Assembly: GCA_902770835.1 (NCBI GenBank)
Contig: CACXUM010000003.1
Span: forward strand, 1 to 64,000
Direction of reading: 5' to 3'
From: an uncultured Bacteroidia bacterium
Lineage (GTDB): Bacteria > Bacteroidota > Bacteroidia > Bacteroidales > F082
DNA: 64,000 nucleotides
In this document: positions 37,655-46,351 of the stretch, piece by piece
Numbering within the stretch: the first letter of the stretch is position 1
How the letters are laid out: each line of letters begins with the position of its first letter
Notes under the pieces: generated by a model
Told to the model about the DNA's origin: nothing
What the model saw: only the letters and a program-made list of their open reading frames with translations
The model's database searches: none
Made by a program: the position numbers and the translations under genes

Positions 37655-38410
37655 ATGATTAACGTTGGAATTATCGGATGTGGCTTCGTAGGCGGAGCCT
37701 TGAAAGATTGGTTGGAACACAACAACCCTGAATGCAAACTCTTCATTAGTGACCCGCCAAAGGGTTATAATGATGATTTGAGCAATATTGACATTGCTTT
37801 CTTGCAGATACATGTCCCTACAGAAGACGATGGTACACAGGATTTGAAACTTATGAAAAAGTTAATCACAAACCTTCCTGATGTGCCTGTGTTTGTTCGT
37901 ACCACCATTCTTCCGGGCACTAGTGAAATGCTCTCACGCGAAACGGGTCATCAAGTATGCTATATGCCAGAGTTCCTTACCGAGCGCACTCATATCGAGG
38001 ATTTCAAGAAGCAGACAATGGTGTTCACCGGTGCGCACGAATTGCTTACCAAAATCTTTGTCGGTAAGAAGTACACCGTAATGACCCCGTTGGAAGCCGA
38101 ACTGACTAAATACATGCATAATGTGTTCGGTGCCTATAAAGTCACCTACTTTAATGCTTGCCGTGAGTATTGTGAGCAGATGGGAGCCGACTGGCGCAAG
38201 GTGCATACTGGCGTGCTTCTCTCCGGCTATATCAACGACACTCATACTTATGTTCCGGGTCCCGACGGCAAGTACGGCTACGGCGGCAAGTGCTTCCCCA
38301 AGGATGTGAATGCTTTTGCCAAGATGACGGAAGGCACGCCTCTCGGAACGCTATTGGAGCATCTGCATGAGCTTAATGTGCATTTCAGGGGGGTGGAGGA
38401 ACATATATAA
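37655..38410 (+). CDS. Short UDP-sugar dehydrogenase-like protein lacking the C-terminal domain
   Basis: This 251-residue protein begins INVGIIGCGFVGGAL. It contains PEFLTERTHIEDF and the catalytic-type Cys213 in GYGGKCFPKDVNAFAK. It thus has the N-terminal and central domains of UDP-glucose/UDP-ManNAc dehydrogenases, but stops soon after, with no UDP-binding C-terminal domain of about 100 residues. It may act on a differently bound substrate or together with another protein. No downstream frame continues the missing domain. A full-length homologue is present at 32326. Confidence 0.8.
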   Translation: MINVGIIGCGFVGGALKDWLEHNNPECKLFISDPPKGYNDDLSNIDIAFLQIHVPTEDDGTQDLKLMKKLITNLPDVPVFVRTTILPGTSEMLSRETGHQVCYMPEFLTERTHIEDFKKQTMVFTGAHELLTKIFVGKKYTVMTPLEAELTKYMHNVFGAYKVTYFNACREYCEQMGADWRKVHTGVLLSGYINDTHTYVPGPDGKYGYGGKCFPKDVNAFAKMTEGTPLGTLLEHLHELNVHFRGVEEHI

Positions 38411-38418
38411 ATACTCCG

Positions 38419-38817
38419 ATGCTCTTAACCACCACACTTTTAGATCAACTCTCTTGCGAAGCCAGCACCAGTCCTCGCCTTCGCAAGAACTATAATTTGC
38501 ACGATAGCCTTGATGCTCCATCGCAGCGGCTTTTCAATGCTTTGCAACCAGGCACGAAGATGGAGATACATCGTCATTGTCATACATCGGAAACATGTCT
38601 TGTTATTCGTGGCAGCGTTAGGTACACCATCTATTCCGACGATGGGAGTGTAAAAGAGTTGTGTGTCCTTAAAGCTGGTTCTGATAGTTTCGGTTTTAAT
38701 GTGCCAGCTGGAGTTTGGCATACAATGGAACCATTGGAACCTAACACAGTGATTTTTGGATGCAAAGACGGGCCATATATTCCGTTATCCGAAAAAGACA
38801 TTCTGAAAATGAACTAA
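38419..38817 (+). CDS. wbuC: WbuC-family cupin
   Basis: This 132-residue protein has the WbuC layout: a short helical start (LLTTTLLDQLSCEAS), RKNYNLH then QRLFNALQPGTKMEIHRH (about 36-53), SETCLVIRGSVRYTIYSDDG, and PAGVWHTMEPLEP. His and Glu residues in HRHCHTSET can bind a metal. WbuC is common in O-antigen loci, where its function is unknown, though an epimerase or isomerase role has been proposed. It starts 9 bases after the short dehydrogenase gene. Confidence 0.85.
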   Translation: MLLTTTLLDQLSCEASTSPRLRKNYNLHDSLDAPSQRLFNALQPGTKMEIHRHCHTSETCLVIRGSVRYTIYSDDGSVKELCVLKAGSDSFGFNVPAGVWHTMEPLEPNTVIFGCKDGPYIPLSEKDILKMN

Positions 38818-38849
38818 TTCTTTAGTGCATATAATTAATAAGTTTATAT

Positions 38850-40373
38850 ATGGATAATTCAAGTAGAGTCGCGGTCAATACAATCATTTTATACACTAGG
38901 TTGGTGATTACTGCATTGATTGCATTGTACTCTGTTAGAATCATTTTGGCCGCATTAGGAGCCGAGGATTATGGAATCTATAATGTTGTTGCCGGTGTTA
39001 TAGCAATGTTGGGATTTTTAAAAACATCATTATCATCAACAACTATTCGTTTTATCTCTGTAAATCAAGGAACCCATGATGTTGCAAAAGTGAGGGATGC
39101 GTTTAGAAAATGTTACCATTTGCATTTTATTATGGGTCTTCTTTTATCAATAATCTTGGCTATCGTTGGATTGTTTTTATTTGATGGATTCCTTAACATA
39201 CCAGAGAACAGGGTACACTCAGCAAAGATAGTGTATTATTTCATGTGTTGCACGGTGTTTCTGAGTGTTGTTGTCACCCCATTTTCCGCATTGATTATAT
39301 CACATGAAAAATTTATATATACTGCATTTATTTCTGTACTTGATGCAGTACTAAAGCTTGGCATAGCCTTTTATATTACATACACATCTCATGATAAACT
39401 CATCGCATACGGGTTGCTAATGGCTTTAGTTACGGTACTGAATGTTGTTCTGTATTTGATCTATGTTTTGAAAAACTACAGAGACGAAGTTGAAGTAAGC
39501 AATTTTTCGGTAAAAGGGCTGGGAGAGGTTACACAATTTGCAGGATGGACTATGCTTGTTACTGTGGGGTTCACATTGTCTCGCCAAGGTTTTGTTATTC
39601 TGCTGAATAAGTTTTTCGGTGCAATTGTTAATGCCGCTTATGCACTTGCAGGTCAGATCGAAGGTTATTTAGATATGATTGCCTCCACGGTAGGTGCTGC
39701 CATAAAGCCTCAAATTATGAAAAGCTATGGCGAAGGCGATTTGAATAGAATGTTCCGCCTTTCTTTCACATCGGGTAAGATTGGGGTTTCCATGATGTGT
39801 CTTTTAGCCTTGCCGATGATAGTCTTGATGCCCGATATTTTAGATTTGTGGTTAAAGGAAATTCCAGAAGGTACAGTGTTGTTTGCTCGTTTGATTATCG
39901 TTGCATGTATGGCAAACCAACTGACTGCAGGTGTTTCTAACGCGAATAGTGCAATAGGAAAGATTAAAGTGTTTTCCATTGTCGTTTCGGTTTCGAGAAC
40001 CTTGGCATTACCCGTTGCTTGGGTTTTCTTAAGGTTGGGTTATTCTGCTTATGTTGCCGTTGGTATTTATGCTGTTTTCGAAGTGATAACCTCTCTTTGT
40101 AGGGTAGTTGTTTTGGTTAAACAAAATGGATTAAACTACAATCTATTTTTCAGGGATGTTTTCTTTAGGATGGCACCACCCGTTTTGGTTTCTTTGTTAG
40201 TTGGTGTTATATTGGCAAGATTTATACATCATAATCTTATAGGGTTGTGCATCATTACGGTTACAATGTTAGTGGCTTATATAGCATTAATGTATCTTAT
40301 GGGGCTTTCAGAATATGAAAAAGACATTATTAAAGGAATGATTGGAAAGTTTAAATCGAGATTCAAAAAATGA
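38850..40373 (+). CDS. Wzx-like polysaccharide flippase
   Basis: This 507-residue protein has about twelve to fourteen membrane segments and the MATE/MOP-type pattern. It begins SSRVAVNTIILYTRLVITALIA then AALGAEDYGIYNVVAG, typical of Bacteroidota Wzx. It would flip undecaprenyl-diphosphate-linked repeat units to the periplasm. It overlaps the Wzy-like gene by 4 bases (ATGA), a common Wzx-Wzy arrangement. Codon usage is AT-rich compared with the preceding nucleotide-sugar genes. Confidence 0.88.
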   Translation: MDNSSRVAVNTIILYTRLVITALIALYSVRIILAALGAEDYGIYNVVAGVIAMLGFLKTSLSSTTIRFISVNQGTHDVAKVRDAFRKCYHLHFIMGLLLSIILAIVGLFLFDGFLNIPENRVHSAKIVYYFMCCTVFLSVVVTPFSALIISHEKFIYTAFISVLDAVLKLGIAFYITYTSHDKLIAYGLLMALVTVLNVVLYLIYVLKNYRDEVEVSNFSVKGLGEVTQFAGWTMLVTVGFTLSRQGFVILLNKFFGAIVNAAYALAGQIEGYLDMIASTVGAAIKPQIMKSYGEGDLNRMFRLSFTSGKIGVSMMCLLALPMIVLMPDILDLWLKEIPEGTVLFARLIIVACMANQLTAGVSNANSAIGKIKVFSIVVSVSRTLALPVAWVFLRLGYSAYVAVGIYAVFEVITSLCRVVVLVKQNGLNYNLFFRDVFFRMAPPVLVSLLVGVILARFIHHNLIGLCIITVTMLVAYIALMYLMGLSEYEKDIIKGMIGKFKSRFKK

Positions 40374-41569
40374 AAAAACTTACTCTTTTAGATGTTTTTC
40401 GCTTCTTGTTATTATTGTTTTTATTGAGTTTGGTTTGTCTTTATAACCACCCATTTTTCAATGATATGACAGAAGAATCTGATATTGAAAAAGGTTCTGT
40501 GCTTTCCCCGTTCATTTTTGCGTCGTTTGCCGTACTATTCTTGTTGTCGTTTCGCATAAAAGATTTGCAACATTGTTATGTTTTGCGCAGGTTTGCGATA
40601 TTTATTTTGCTTATAGCTTTTTCATTATTATTGGCGTCTCTTTTTTTTAAGGTTTCGCCCATTAGTGAAGTTAGGATGTTCCTTATTCCTTTTGGGGCTT
40701 TAGTAATCGGCTATGTAATAAAACTAACAAATGCTCAGTATAGAATCTTCACATTATTATTTCTAATTCTCATATCTTATGTTGCGTTTATGCAGATAAC
40801 CACAAATATTGGTGCGTTTGTAATCGTAGATCAATATCTAGTTGACAATAAAAATTCATTGGGTTTAATAATTGGGACAGGTGTAATACTTGCTTTTATT
40901 CTTGCTTTAGAGAAAGACAATAACATTTGGTTAAAAGTCTTTTATTTTGTTGTTGCCGTTTTCTTGTTGTATTGCGATTTGACGATTAGGGCTAGAGCCG
41001 CTACACTACTTGCTGTGTTTTTGTGTTTTTATGTTGTTTATCTTCGTAATGGGAGCAAAAGAATGATATATACTATTGCTGTAATGGCAGTTTTGTTTTT
41101 GGTGGTATTAGTGTTTGCTCCTTCAGTGTTTGATTATTTTCATGCGTCTATTTTTAGTGGATACGAAGGCGAAGATGTTACGTCTGATAGATTTGCCCGA
41201 AATGCTGGTGCCATTTCAGCGATTATGGATGAACCATTTTTCTGTAAACTTGCACATGACTATGGTGTTCATCAGGTTCACAATTTTTTTCTCAAGACAT
41301 GGTACGAAAAGGGTTTGTTTTTCGGTTGGCCTATTTTAGTAATGTATGTGTCTCAGTTTTTTGATATTGTGAAATGCTCAATAAAAAAATGCGATATTAA
41401 TAATCATTTTAGTATCGGGTTTTTGATAGGTTTATATCCGTTTTTGAATTCTCTTGTAGAGACCACATTGCCTTATGGACCGGGAACAGATTCCGTAATC
41501 AACTTCATCTTTTGGGGTATGGCTTGTCGATATATGGTTGATAATAAAGAAATTGTACTCAGCCCTTGA
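40370..41569 (+). CDS. Wzy-like polymerase or O-antigen ligase-family membrane protein
   Basis: This 399-residue protein has about ten hydrophobic segments. A large extracytoplasmic stretch (about 255-310) has RFARNAGAISAIMDEPF and HDYGVHQVHNFFLKTWYEKG, which fits Wzy/WaaL-type proteins with an Arg-containing periplasmic loop. It overlaps the flippase gene. Polymerisation of the repeat units is the expected role; sequence alone does not separate Wzy from a ligase. Confidence 0.75.
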   Translation: MKKLTLLDVFRFLLLLFLLSLVCLYNHPFFNDMTEESDIEKGSVLSPFIFASFAVLFLLSFRIKDLQHCYVLRRFAIFILLIAFSLLLASLFFKVSPISEVRMFLIPFGALVIGYVIKLTNAQYRIFTLLFLILISYVAFMQITTNIGAFVIVDQYLVDNKNSLGLIIGTGVILAFILALEKDNNIWLKVFYFVVAVFLLYCDLTIRARAATLLAVFLCFYVVYLRNGSKRMIYTIAVMAVLFLVVLVFAPSVFDYFHASIFSGYEGEDVTSDRFARNAGAISAIMDEPFFCKLAHDYGVHQVHNFFLKTWYEKGLFFGWPILVMYVSQFFDIVKCSIKKCDINNHFSIGFLIGLYPFLNSLVETTLPYGPGTDSVINFIFWGMACRYMVDNKEIVLSP

Positions 41570-41745
41570 AATCATATACGATAGACGCAAAGGTTTGTTT
41601 AACGCCTTTTCAGGGACACTGATACAAATGTGCAAGTTCTATCAACAGAAGATAGTAATCACGCGGACTATCATAACAAAGAAAGGACAGAAAATCTTTG
41701 CCGAAATCATCGATAAAACATGTGAAACAAAAAAATACAAAAAAT
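41570..41745. other. AT-rich intergenic spacer
   Basis: These 176 bases lie between the Wzy-like gene and the ATP-grasp gene. A continuous frame runs through them from inside the Wzy-like gene (41538-41753) and encodes a basic peptide, but it overlaps both neighbours and has no recognisable motif. No promoter box is evident. Confidence 0.4.
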
Positions 41746-42843
41746 ATGAATGATAGTTTAAAATACAAAATCAGATGGGGAATGAAATACTTCTTAAAAG
41801 ATAATATTGTATTACCTTATAGGATGCATACTCATAACAAGTTTATTCCCATGGAAAATAGTGCAAAGCTCACTTCTGATGAAATAAGATGTTTGAAACA
41901 GTTTTGGGGTAAGGATTATAATCAAGGAAAAAAACGCTGTTACGAATTCTATAAAGGTACTTGTGGCGTTTTTGACGAAAAATTTATCCCAAATGATTAT
42001 TATTTTCTTGTTGAATGTATCGCCAATAAATCTTGGAGTTCTACTTTTCTACAACATAAGTGTTGTTTAAAATATTTTATTTCAGAGCAATATAGGCCTA
42101 CTACGATATTACAAGGAATCAATGGATATCTGTTAGATAATAATGACAATTATCTAACACCAAACGATGCTATTGAGCTTTTGTGTGGTTATGAAAGTTT
42201 TGTATATAAACCTTCCCTAAACACAGGTGGTGGCGATGGTGTGAAGAAGATTAATCTTAATGAAACAAATAAAAAAAATACTCAATTTTGGAAAGAATTA
42301 TTTTCGAAAAAGGATTTTATTATTCAAGAAATCATCAAACAAAGTGATGAAATGTCGAGTTATAATCCGGATTCGGTTAATACCATCAGAATGCTCACTC
42401 TTAATCTAAACAATCACCAAACTTTATTAAGTTCTTTTATACGAATGGGGCAAAAAGGTTCTTTCACTGATAATGTAAGTGGAAATGGTTGTTTGGTTGG
42501 AATAAACCATGAAGGAATTCTTTATCCTTATGGTTTAACCGAAAATTATGAGAAAATACTTCAATCGCCTAATGGTTATAAATTTGAGAGAAAGAAATTT
42601 ATTCATTATGATGCGATAAAAAGTACTGTCTTAAAGTTGCATACAAATTTCCCTTCTGCCGCTTTAATTGCATGGGATATTGCATTAAATGAAGCAAATG
42701 CGCCCATTGTTATTGAGATAAATTTAGGGATGGGGAGGGTATCTACACACCAAATACTAAATGGTCCTGTTTTTGGCGAACGGACATTGGAAGTCATGGA
42801 CTATATCCGGGCTAATATAAAAAACTACCATATTGGAATATAA
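41746..42843 (+). CDS. Sugar-transfer-associated ATP-grasp protein
   Basis: This 365-residue protein has the pattern of the ATPgrasp_ST family. WSSTFLQHKC (about 91-100), CGYESFVYKPSLNTGGGDGVKKIN (about 145-168) and the phosphate-binding acidic block WDIALNEANAPIVIEINLGMG (about 308-328) are visible. The family occurs in surface-glycan loci. It is presumed to link amino acids or other carboxylates using ATP. The start at 41746 is chosen; an in-frame ATG at 41698 lies in the intergenic spacer. It is followed by a FemAB-like protein, which is consistent with amino-acid transfer. Confidence 0.82.
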   Translation: MNDSLKYKIRWGMKYFLKDNIVLPYRMHTHNKFIPMENSAKLTSDEIRCLKQFWGKDYNQGKKRCYEFYKGTCGVFDEKFIPNDYYFLVECIANKSWSSTFLQHKCCLKYFISEQYRPTTILQGINGYLLDNNDNYLTPNDAIELLCGYESFVYKPSLNTGGGDGVKKINLNETNKKNTQFWKELFSKKDFIIQEIIKQSDEMSSYNPDSVNTIRMLTLNLNNHQTLLSSFIRMGQKGSFTDNVSGNGCLVGINHEGILYPYGLTENYEKILQSPNGYKFERKKFIHYDAIKSTVLKLHTNFPSAALIAWDIALNEANAPIVIEINLGMGRVSTHQILNGPVFGERTLEVMDYIRANIKNYHIGI

Positions 42844-42869
42844 TCTAAACCACAATACTTTTTTATTTT

Positions 42870-43592
42870 ATGATTATTGCAAAAGAAAAGATTTATACAC
42901 TCAAAATCAATGCAAGAAAAATATCTTTTTGGGATAGATTCAAAGTGGTGAATTATAGTGACTATCGGGGTGAAGAATCCTCCATACCGTCTGGTTACAA
43001 AAAACTAAAAGGTACCACAGCTACTATTAATTTAACCCAAAGTATGGACGAACTACTTGCCAATATGCACAGTACAACTCGTAATGAGGTAAGACGTGCT
43101 CAAAAAGAGGGTATTATTGTAGAACAAGTCCATGACAAAAAGGCGTTTGTGGATTATTATAATGCTTTCGCTAAAGAAAAAGGACTTTCAACCATCAATG
43201 TGACGCATTTGACCAAATATGGGAAAAACCTTATGCTGGCACAAGCCAGATTCAACGAACATATTTTGTCAATGCACGCCACGATGATTGATGATGAAGA
43301 AAAAATTGCCGGACTGCTTTATTCTTGTTCGACGAGGCTAGATGAAAGCGTAGACAAAAAAATGGTTGGCTGGGCCAATCGTTATCTTCATTATAAAGAG
43401 TTTGAAATGCTTAAGGAAATGGGAATGACACAATATGAATGGTGTGGGGTATGCATGGATCCCAATAAGCCCGAGCGATATAGCATTGGGCAGTTCAAAT
43501 TAAAGATTGGTGGGGAAATCCGTGAGGATCTAACATTACGTTCGCCGTTGTTCTCTTTGTTGTTGAGATTAAAAGGGAAACTTAACGGATAA
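42870..43592 (+). CDS. FemAB/GNAT-fold transferase-like protein
   Basis: This 240-residue protein contains MHSTTRNEVRRAQKEGI (about 67-83), the Arg-rich helix of the FemAB/Acetyltransf_6 group, and later MVGWANRYLHYKEFEMLKEMGM and YSIGQFKLKIGG. The family includes peptidoglycan amino-acid transferases and exopolysaccharide N-acyltransferases. Its place after an ATP-grasp protein suggests it transfers an aminoacyl or acyl group to the glycan. It overlaps the following deacetylase by 1 base. Confidence 0.72.
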   Translation: MIIAKEKIYTLKINARKISFWDRFKVVNYSDYRGEESSIPSGYKKLKGTTATINLTQSMDELLANMHSTTRNEVRRAQKEGIIVEQVHDKKAFVDYYNAFAKEKGLSTINVTHLTKYGKNLMLAQARFNEHILSMHATMIDDEEKIAGLLYSCSTRLDESVDKKMVGWANRYLHYKEFEMLKEMGMTQYEWCGVCMDPNKPERYSIGQFKLKIGGEIREDLTLRSPLFSLLLRLKGKLNG

Positions 43593-44365
43593 TGAATAAC
43601 CAAATCATAATAAATGCAGATGACTGTGGACGTTCAAAGGTGGTTAATTCTGCCATAGAAGAGTGTATCCAAGCAGGTTGCATTACCAGCACGACAGTTA
43701 TGGCTAATATGGATGACCTTGAAGGTGCGGTTGGTTTGTACAATACGTACAAAAATAGTATTTCTTTTGGCTGTCATCTGAATCTTACCCAAGGTCAACC
43801 TCTATTGAAGAGCCAAATACTTCAGGACATAGGTTTTACCTCTATTTCCGATGACGGCATGATAGAGTTGAATGGCATGCATCTAAGAAATAGTAGAATT
43901 CCAAGGGCAGCAAAAGTGGCAATTTTTGAGGAATTGGATGCACAAATCCAAAAAGTATTAGACAGTGGAATTGTAATATCTCATATTGACAGCCATCACC
44001 ATATACATAATGGACTTTCAATACTTCCGATTGTTGTGGAAGTTGCGAAGAAATACAATATTTCCAAAATAAGAATTCTCAGAAACTATCTTCCTTCTTC
44101 ATGTAGTCTTTGGGCACGTAAAGCATGGCGCGCTTATCTTGGTTGTTTATATTCTGGAATAAAGACAACAGAATGGTTTAGTTCGCCAAATGAATTTTAT
44201 AGTTTAACAAAATCTAAGCAAGTAATCAAGAAAAACACTACTATCGAATTAATGTGTCATCCTGGTGGCGCAAGTGATTCGGAAAGGAAAGAAATAGACT
44301 TGTTGAAATCCATTGATTTTAACAAGGAGTATGGCGACATTCTTATCAATTACAACCAATTATAA
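43592..44365 (+). CDS. YdjC/ChbG-family carbohydrate deacetylase
   Basis: This 257-residue protein has the metal-binding pattern of the family: NADDCGRS with Asp10 and Asp11, ISHIDSHHHIHN (about 130-141) and LMCHPGGASDS (about 221-231). YdjC enzymes remove acetyl groups from N-acetylated sugars. Here it may expose an amino group of a repeat-unit sugar for later acylation. It is coupled to the preceding gene by a TAATG overlap. Confidence 0.85.
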   Translation: MNNQIIINADDCGRSKVVNSAIEECIQAGCITSTTVMANMDDLEGAVGLYNTYKNSISFGCHLNLTQGQPLLKSQILQDIGFTSISDDGMIELNGMHLRNSRIPRAAKVAIFEELDAQIQKVLDSGIVISHIDSHHHIHNGLSILPIVVEVAKKYNISKIRILRNYLPSSCSLWARKAWRAYLGCLYSGIKTTEWFSSPNEFYSLTKSKQVIKKNTTIELMCHPGGASDSERKEIDLLKSIDFNKEYGDILINYNQL

Positions 44366-44395
44366 GACGACAAAATTAAACATAATACTGTAAAA

Positions 44396-45271
44396 ATGGA
44401 CACATCAAAAATCAGAAAAAGGCTTATCCTTTCTGGATTTGGCGTTTGGGTAAACAGAGTTTCTTATTATAAGGCTACGAAAAAATGGCTTAATTTGAAA
44501 AACCCCAAGACGTGGTCGGAAAAACTATTTTGGTTGAACAAATATTGGCAACCAGAACTGAAATCAATCTGTGCCGACAAATATAGAGTGAGAGAATGGG
44601 TGGCGCAAAAAGGTTATTCCGATATTCTTATCCCAATGTTGGGCGTTTATGATAAGTCGGAGGATATTGTATTCAAAGACTTGCCCAACAGATTTGTCCT
44701 AAAATGCAACCATGGTTGTGCATGTAACGTTATTGTGGAGGATAAATCGAAGTTAGATATTCCCGAGGCCAAGAGGAAGTTGGATGGCTGGCTTAAACGT
44801 GATTTTAGTCTTGACTACAATGAGACCCATTATCATAATATTCCTCCAAAAATTATCTGCGAACAGTTTCTCCCTGTGAAGTCAAGTGCAGATATTGTTG
44901 ATTATAAAATCCATTGTTTTGAGGGAATACCCAAGTTTATCGCTGCCAACTTTGACAGAGATCCTATCACTCTGCATCCTCACGCGATGGTTTTTTCGCC
45001 TCGTTGGGAGAGAATGAACTGTCTCAAAGAAGAAGAGAGTGTTCCGGAAATGAAGTGTCCTCAAAACTTAGATGATTTATTGAGAACAGCAAGAACTTTG
45101 TCAGAAGGAATGCCTTACGTGAGGGTGGATTTGTATTCCATTGGCGAGAAGTTGTTTTTTGGAGAACTAACATTCACACCTAGTGGTAATATGATAATGG
45201 TGGATTACAAGCCTGAATTTGATGCCGAAATGGGTCAATATATTGATATCTCAAAAATCAAGAAACAATAA
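44396..45271 (+). CDS. TupA-like ATP-grasp protein
   Basis: This 291-residue protein matches the ATPgrasp_TupA family, named for teichuronopeptide synthesis. It has NPKTWSEKLFWLN (about 35-47), CADKYRVREWV, RFVLKCNHGCACN, and a late acidic block (VRVDLYSIGEKLFFGELTFTP). The family couples carboxylates, probably amino acids, to cell-surface polymers. It is the second of six ATP-grasp proteins in this locus. The next gene encodes an amino-acid dehydrogenase-like protein. Confidence 0.85.
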   Translation: MDTSKIRKRLILSGFGVWVNRVSYYKATKKWLNLKNPKTWSEKLFWLNKYWQPELKSICADKYRVREWVAQKGYSDILIPMLGVYDKSEDIVFKDLPNRFVLKCNHGCACNVIVEDKSKLDIPEAKRKLDGWLKRDFSLDYNETHYHNIPPKIICEQFLPVKSSADIVDYKIHCFEGIPKFIAANFDRDPITLHPHAMVFSPRWERMNCLKEEESVPEMKCPQNLDDLLRTARTLSEGMPYVRVDLYSIGEKLFFGELTFTPSGNMIMVDYKPEFDAEMGQYIDISKIKKQ

Positions 45272-45293
45272 TAATTAAATAGACAAAACTAAT

Positions 45294-46229
45294 ATGAAAC
45301 TTGGATTTATCAAGCCCACCTATCCGGGCGAAAAAAGAGTAGCATTGCTGCCAGAGCACATCACACCAGATTTTGAAAATGAATTAATCATCGAAACGGG
45401 TTATGGATCGAATTTAGGAATTGACGATACTGTTTACGCAGCAAAAGGTTGTAAAATTGATACGAGAGACAACATTTTCAATACCTGTGACACTGTTTTC
45501 TGTTTGAAACTCATCCAACCCGAAGATTACGCGAAGTTGCGTGATGGTCAGATGATTATTGGTTGGACTCATCCTACCGGTTCTGGAATAGAGTTCTATC
45601 AAAGTGTAGCACGTAAAAAGGGTCTGTTTATCATAGATCTTGACAATATTTATCCTACGGCACATATTGGCGACAAGCACATCCCTGTTCCATTTATAAA
45701 GAAAAATTTTATTTGGAAGAATAGTTTCTACGCAGGCATTGCGAGTGTACAACACGCATTGCTACACTTTGGTTTCTATCCAGATTCGAATCATAAGATT
45801 GCTGTGCTAGCCAGCGGCAGCTGCTCTCAAGGCGCTTATAATTATATCTCTAAATACAATGCCGATGTTCGTATGTTCTATCGCAAAACGATGAACGAAT
45901 TTTATGAAACCATAGGAGAGTATGATGTGATCATTAATGGTATAGAGGTTGATTCAACAGTAAAGCACATAATTACAAAAGATGATTTAAAGCGCGTAAA
46001 GAAAGGTTGTCTAATCATCGACTCGGCAGCCGATGCAGGCAATGCTATTGAGGGTACTCGATACATGTCAATTGCCAATCCAATGTACGAAGAAGACGGA
46101 TTGTATTTTTATGAAGTCAATAATGCGCCGTCTCTTCTATATCGTAGAACCAGTTTTGAAATCAGCAAATCGTTTTCGGAATGGGTATATAGAAAGGATG
46201 TGAAACGGTTTTGGGATTTATTCAAATAA
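45294..46229 (+). CDS. N5-(carboxyethyl)ornithine synthase-like / alanine-dehydrogenase-superfamily protein
   Basis: This 311-residue protein opens LGFIKPTYPGEKRVALLPEHI, the start of the AlaDH/PNT superfamily, followed by a GYGSNLGIDD segment. The later HKIAVLASGSCSQGAYNYI (about 168-186) occupies the nucleotide-binding position, although the classical GxGxxG is replaced by ASGSCSQG. The length of about 310 matches N5-(carboxyethyl)ornithine synthase rather than alanine dehydrogenase (~370). Reductive coupling of an amino acid with pyruvate or a related keto acid is the suggested reaction. Given neighbouring ATP-grasp genes, an opine-type substituent is plausible. Confident superfamily, tentative reaction. 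Confidence 0.65.
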   Translation: MKLGFIKPTYPGEKRVALLPEHITPDFENELIIETGYGSNLGIDDTVYAAKGCKIDTRDNIFNTCDTVFCLKLIQPEDYAKLRDGQMIIGWTHPTGSGIEFYQSVARKKGLFIIDLDNIYPTAHIGDKHIPVPFIKKNFIWKNSFYAGIASVQHALLHFGFYPDSNHKIAVLASGSCSQGAYNYISKYNADVRMFYRKTMNEFYETIGEYDVIINGIEVDSTVKHIITKDDLKRVKKGCLIIDSAADAGNAIEGTRYMSIANPMYEEDGLYFYEVNNAPSLLYRRTSFEISKSFSEWVYRKDVKRFWDLFK

Positions 46230-46351
46230 GACAATTCGAGTTTCTAAACGAGCCGGCAAAAAGAGTTATCCCTAGTTTAGTTAATAGAGGATAGTATGGG
46301 CAGAATTTAGGGCGGATATAACAATTCTAGTAAGAATTCCTTTGTGTTAGA

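Noticed and set aside
41538-41753. 71-codon basic frame between the Wzy-like gene and the ATP-grasp gene
   Set aside because: It overlaps both genes and has no recognisable motif; the neighbouring frames explain the coding.
46230-46351. Small gene or terminator before the GT4 gene
   Set aside because: Only a 6-bp inverted repeat (46323-46338) without a T-run is visible, and there is no open frame of useful length.
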